64,000 nucleotides of DNA, from NCBI RefSeq assembly GCF_039851965.1, contig NZ_CP156674.1, forward strand, positions 2,542,001-2,606,000, given 5' to 3'. The translations under genes and the position numbers were made by a program. Source of the stretch: Pseudalkalibacillus hwajinpoensis (lineage in GTDB: Bacteria; Bacillota; Bacilli; Bacillales; Guptibacillaceae). This document shows positions 60,900 through 64,000 of the stretch, in pieces. Below the pieces are notes generated by a model. The model was not told where the DNA came from. It worked only from the letters and a program-made list of their open reading frames with translations, and did not search any database. Every line of letters starts with the position of its first letter. Positions within the stretch are counted from its first letter, which is position 1.

Positions 60900-61297
60900 T
60901 TCTTTCTATTTTTTGGCTATCTTGCTTCCTGAAAACAACGTATAACAACTTCTAATATATGTCAAAATGAGTAAATAAAAGTAATTTAATTCGAGTTGGG
61001 AAAATATAACTATTAAGAGATAGTTCTATTTTAAAGCACCCCAAATAAATCCACATTGGTATAAATTAATGATTAAATAGTTACCGTTCTTAAAAGAATA
61101 ATAAGCTAATGTAGTTATTTAGTAGGATTTAGAATTTCTTTAATAGAATCAAGGGGTATCTTAGTTCTTTTTAGTGTTGAATAAAACTGAGAAGAGATCA
61201 TTCAAAAGGGGAATGATTAAAAGCTGAGATTAATGATGAATCACTAGAACCGTCCGAGACCAGTGAAAAACGAAAGTTTTTATATTGGGTTTACAAG
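60900..61297. other. Intergenic region with one REP copy
   Basis: AT-rich. REP-like end at 61238-61271 (GAATCACTAGAACCGTCCGA then GACCAGTGAAAAAC). No gene or terminator seen otherwise. Confidence 0.5.
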
Positions 61298-61491
61298 TTA
61301 ACTCCTAAATAAACACGAGAAGAGAGGTCGCAATCGCTGCGATCCTCTTGATGTTGATTGAATGGAAGTACTTAATAGGCCATACCCATTGGTTCGAGAT
61401 AGGCCGTGATATCGTTTGATCTCCACATTTTTCCCTTCGATGGTCGCTCTCTTTTATACTTTTCCTTAAACTCCTCTGATTTTTGAAACAT
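61298..61491 (-). pseudogene. C-terminal fragment of a DDE transposase (IS1182-like)
   Basis: ATG 61491 gives MFQKSEEFKEKYKRERPS; shifting one frame continues IEGKNVEIKRYHGLSRTNGY and GLLSTSIQST. The EFKEKYK...IE.KN.E.KR.HG...R..GYG pattern is typical for the end of IS1182/IS1380-like transposases. Ends without the usual L-x-A-x-N-L-K-R tail. No inverted repeats found. Confidence 0.6.
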
Positions 61492-61521
61492 TGTTTATAA
61501 TCTAGAAAAAGTCTTTCAGGA

Positions 61522-61909
61522 TTGTTATTGGTTCAAAATGATAACATTTCAAATCATACCTATCATGAAGCAAATAAGCAGGGAATATGGGAGTTATGGG
61601 AAACGTTGTTTTTTTACTTTCCTGTTGTTACAACAACTATGCACTCTTTTCATTCAGGCAAGTTTCTGATGATAAAAGATTTAATTGATCTCATGCTAGT
61701 AGATGAATCCGGTCAAATCCTCCCTCATTGTCTCGTCATGACCACTCTATCGAATAAAGAGAGCAATTGCAGTTGGTGATGTACAACAGATAGAGCTAGT
61801 TCGTCTTCAAACAAATAGTTTCATTGGAGTACCAAACTATCAGAAGTATCTGTATAACAAAAGTACATTGTTAATATCCATATACTCAGGCACTTTCCGT
61901 ATTTCGTAG
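61522..61909 (+). pseudogene. Fragment of a superfamily 1 AAA/DNA helicase
   Basis: IWELWETLFFYFPVVTTTMH then a Walker-B-like LMLVDESGQILPH resemble the D-E-A-G/S-Q helicase core. After a shift near 61745 it continues RAIAVGDVQQIELV (motif III, G-D-x-x-Q-x-x-P/V) and PNYQKYLYNKSTLL to TAG 61907-61909. Only about 130 residues of a much larger protein remain. Confidence 0.6.
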
Positions 61910-62026
61910 TTAGCAAAAACTGAACTTATAGCATGAATAATAACAACTGCTAGACAGGCTAATGCTCTTAACAGAAAAGATTAGAAAGGCTTAAATAAAC
62001 TAAATAGAACAAACTTTCAAAAAACA

Positions 62027-62055
62027 TTGAAATTCACCAAAACTTTCTTTATAAT
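62027..62055 (+). promoter_or_regulatory. Promoter of the lacI-type gene
   Basis: TTGAAA (62027-62032), 17-base spacer, TATAAT (62050-62055). The operator at 62095-62114 lies about 35 bases downstream of the likely start point. Confidence 0.78.
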
Positions 62056-62094
62056 GAGCTTCAACGACACCATTTGAAGTTATATAGCATCTCG

Positions 62095-62114
62095 AAATGT
62101 AATCCATTACATTT
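62095..62114. promoter_or_regulatory. LacI-type operator 1
   Basis: AAATGTAATCCATTACATTT, symmetric at 18 of 20 positions (central CC). Repeated at 63298-63315. Suggests autoregulation. Confidence 0.82.
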
Positions 62115-62192
62115 TATGGTTGTAATCTCTCCTCATGGCATTTATAGTTTAGAATAAGACAAGTTATTTTAAACACTAGGGAGAAAATTGAC

Positions 62193-63197
62193 ATGGCGAA
62201 CATGACTGACGTGGCAAAGCTAGCAAATGTATCGACGGCTACGGTTTCGAGGGTGCTTCAAAACCCAGAGACTGTAAAGGAGAAGACACGAGTAAAAGTT
62301 CTCCAGGCGATTGAAGAGTTGAATTATCAGCCGAATGTTTTAGCAAGGTATTTTAGAAGAACGGAGACGAAGACGATTCTTGTCATGGTTCCTTCTATTA
62401 TGAATAACGTCTTTCCGCAAATGATAGCAGGGATTGATCTCGTCGCGAATCAAGCAGGATATAAGGTTCTTTTGGGGAATACTTATCAAGAACCTGAAAA
62501 AGCATACAGCTATATTGAAGAGCTGAAGCAGAAGCAAGTGGATGGCATGATTTTATTAACGACAAGACTGGATTACCAAATCATTTCAGATCTTGCTGAT
62601 GACTATCCTGTCGTTCTAGCCTCCGATTATATTGAAGGACTAACCGCACCAACTGTGGCCATCGATAATATTAGCAGTGCACGTGATGCAGTGGAGCATT
62701 TACTTCAAATTGGTCATCAAAGAGTGGGGATGATTACAGGTCCTCTCGATATTCCGTTAAGCAGGGATCGGTTAAAGGGTTACAGACAGGCTCTTCTTGG
62801 GCACGACATCGATGTAGAGAGTGTTTTGATCCAGGAAGGCGATCATACCTATGAGTCAGGGTATAATCAGATGAATAAGTTTCTTGCATTGGATAAGACC
62901 CCAACAGCTATCTTTGCAGCAAATGACAGCATGGCTATGGGGGCCATCAAGGCGATCAAAGCCCATGGGCTGCGCGTACCTGAAGATGTTGCCGTGGTCG
63001 GTTTTGATAACATTCAGTTCTCAGCTATTTTTGAACCAGCTTTAACAACGATCGCTCAGCCTTTAGTTGAAATGGGAAAACGATCGATGGAACTCTTGTT
63101 GAAACAAATTAAAGGGGAACCTTTAACAAAGAAACAGCATGTGCTTGATACAAAGCTTGTGATAAGAGAATCGTGTGGGTATAACAAACAGGTCTAG
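62193..63197 (+). CDS. LacI-family transcriptional regulator
   Basis: 334 residues. Helix-turn-helix and hinge at 1-60: MTDVAKLANVSTATVSRVLQ then EELNYQPNVLAR. The periplasmic-binding-like domain follows (GIDLVANQAGYKVLLGNTYQ; HQRVGMITGPLDIPLSRDRL; FDNIQFSAIFEPALTTIAQP). AGGGAG precedes ATG 62193. The same near-palindrome lies before this gene and before the next one, so it probably represses both. Effector unknown, likely a sugar. Confidence 0.93.
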   Translation: MANMTDVAKLANVSTATVSRVLQNPETVKEKTRVKVLQAIEELNYQPNVLARYFRRTETKTILVMVPSIMNNVFPQMIAGIDLVANQAGYKVLLGNTYQEPEKAYSYIEELKQKQVDGMILLTTRLDYQIISDLADDYPVVLASDYIEGLTAPTVAIDNISSARDAVEHLLQIGHQRVGMITGPLDIPLSRDRLKGYRQALLGHDIDVESVLIQEGDHTYESGYNQMNKFLALDKTPTAIFAANDSMAMGAIKAIKAHGLRVPEDVAVVGFDNIQFSAIFEPALTTIAQPLVEMGKRSMELLLKQIKGEPLTKKQHVLDTKLVIRESCGYNKQV

Positions 63198-63223
63198 TCT
63201 TATTGACTATTCTGTTCAGGTAA

Positions 63224-63241
63224 AATGTAATCGTTTACTTT
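63224..63241. promoter_or_regulatory. Possible cre-like or weaker LacI operator
   Basis: TGTAATCGTTTACT differs from the cre consensus at the last base only and resembles the operators on both sides. Confidence 0.5.
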
Positions 63242-63297
63242 TTTAGTGAAGGTGAAATGGGGATTTTAGTGAGTTTTATCGGTTATTTTTTCTCTAA

Positions 63298-63315
63298 AAT
63301 GTAATCCATTACATT
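63298..63315. promoter_or_regulatory. LacI-type operator 2
   Basis: AATGTAATCCATTACATT, same 18 bases as in operator 1, 84 bases before the isomerase start. Confidence 0.82.
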
Positions 63316-63398
63316 ATGGTAGTTAACTCTTTCCAGGAGGTGAATGGCTAGCTGTCGCTTTAAGGTGTCATACCAATTTAACAAAGGGGAGAAAAGAA

Positions 63399-64000
63399 AT
63401 GGCGAATATACCTGTTGCAGTACAGATGTACACGTTACGAAATGAAAGCGAGAAGGATTTTGTTGGCACATTAGAAAAAGTGGCGAAAATCGGCTATGAC
63501 GGCGTTGAGTTTGCGGGTTATTATGACATGTCTTCGAAGGAACTGAAAAAGGTAATTGATGATTTTGGTTTAAAAGCAGCGTCCAGTCATACTCCGCTTG
63601 ATGTTCTTGAGAGTAACTTGAGTCATGTGATTGCATACCAGCACGAGATCGGAAGCAATAAGCTTGTTTGCCCGTTTCTTGCACCTGAGAAACGAAACGA
63701 GGAAGGGTACTCATCGCTCATTCGTAGCTTGAATCACATTGGTCAGGAATGCCACAAAGAAGGCATCACACTATGCTATCACAACCATGATTTTGAGTTA
63801 GATCGCTTATCAAGTGGTAAAACTGCGCTTGAAACGATCCTAGATGAAACGAATCCAGAATGGGTGAAGGCAGAGTTTGATATTTACTGGTTAACGCGAG
63901 CGGGAGAGGATCCGGTTCGTTGGATGAAACGGTATCAGGATCGTACACCACTTGTTCATTTGAAGGACATGACCACAGATGGCGAGCAATTCTTCTCTGA
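63399..64000 (+). CDS. Sugar phosphate isomerase/epimerase, 3' end outside window
   Basis: ATG 63399 behind AAAGGGGAG; 200 codons are visible and the frame is still open at 64000. AP2-type TIM barrel: VAVQMYTLRNESEKDFVGTL, KIGYDGVEFAGYYDMSSKEL, LCYHNHDFEL near residue 124, AEFDIYWLTRAGEDP near 157 and LVHLKDM near 185. It is related to, but distinct from, the barrel enzyme at 27822. Controlled probably by the LacI protein encoded just upstream. Confidence 0.9.
   Translation, partial: MANIPVAVQMYTLRNESEKDFVGTLEKVAKIGYDGVEFAGYYDMSSKELKKVIDDFGLKAASSHTPLDVLESNLSHVIAYQHEIGSNKLVCPFLAPEKRNEEGYSSLIRSLNHIGQECHKEGITLCYHNHDFELDRLSSGKTALETILDETNPEWVKAEFDIYWLTRAGEDPVRWMKRYQDRTPLVHLKDMTTDGEQFFS

Noticed and set aside
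1..64000. CRISPR arrays, tRNA and rRNA genes
   Set aside because: No evenly spaced repeats with unique spacers, no cloverleaf or rRNA segments recognised by eye.

Overview
The window looks like chromosomal DNA of an endospore-forming member of the Bacillaceae. The reasons are AT-rich DNA, strong AGGAGG-type ribosome binding sites, TTG and GTG starts, a GerA/GerB/GerC spore-germination operon, a SinR-like regulator, a TatA-TatC-PhoD locus of the Bacillus type, a PhoP-type box, a cre-type box and DUF1659/DUF2922 proteins. The genus cannot be fixed from the sequence alone. No rRNA, tRNA or CRISPR array was seen.

Layout. 1-8330: the 3' part of a surface-polysaccharide cluster (three glycosyltransferases, O-antigen-ligase/polymerase type protein, Wzx-type flippase, UDP-glucose dehydrogenase, UDP-glucuronate epimerase). 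8331-15700: an unstable region with a frameshifted HEPN gene, an ISL3-family insertion sequence with an 8-bp target duplication, a decayed acyl-CoA ligase next to an intact acyl-CoA carboxylase, and gene fragments around a small mobile repeat. 15685-21658: a GNAT acetyltransferase and an arsenic resistance locus (arsR-arsB-arsC, then arsD-arsA-trxB). 22822-29974: a sugar ABC transporter without its own ATPase, followed by ThuA, two Gfo/Idh/MocA dehydrogenases and a TIM-barrel isomerase, with a cre-like box over the 5' leader. 30294-32056: a sulfatase pseudogene. 32509-33564: a secreted M14 carboxypeptidase. 33947-37681: the germinant receptor operon. 38207-43276 (minus): phoX, a small CxxC protein, tatA, tatC and phoD, where the two phosphatases carry Tat signals and the translocase is encoded between them; a three-repeat Pho box precedes phoX. 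43872-49562: a secreted phosphodiesterase-like protein, a TerC-type membrane protein, a decayed 46.4-48.9 kb stretch, and a SinR-like regulator. 49740-58043: a malonate uptake and biotin-independent malonate decarboxylase cluster (madL-madM divergent from gntR-mdcH-A-B-C-DE-G), with fused beta and gamma subunits. 58148-61909: a graveyard of decayed genes (enoyl-CoA hydratase, CoA-transferase, unknown gene, secreted protein, transposase, helicase). 62193-64000: a LacI regulator and a partial sugar isomerase gene sharing one near-palindromic operator.

Two features run through the whole window. The first is a family of dispersed REP-like imperfect palindromes (core GGGACGGTTCT inside GAATCAC...TGATTC), found alone or as inverted ends of 130-200 bp MITE-like units; one unit type encloses a terminator-like hairpin whose stem is kept with different bases. 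The second is an unusually high number of frameshifted or nonsense-broken genes. Several of the lesions lie in homopolymer runs, so some could be sequencing errors.
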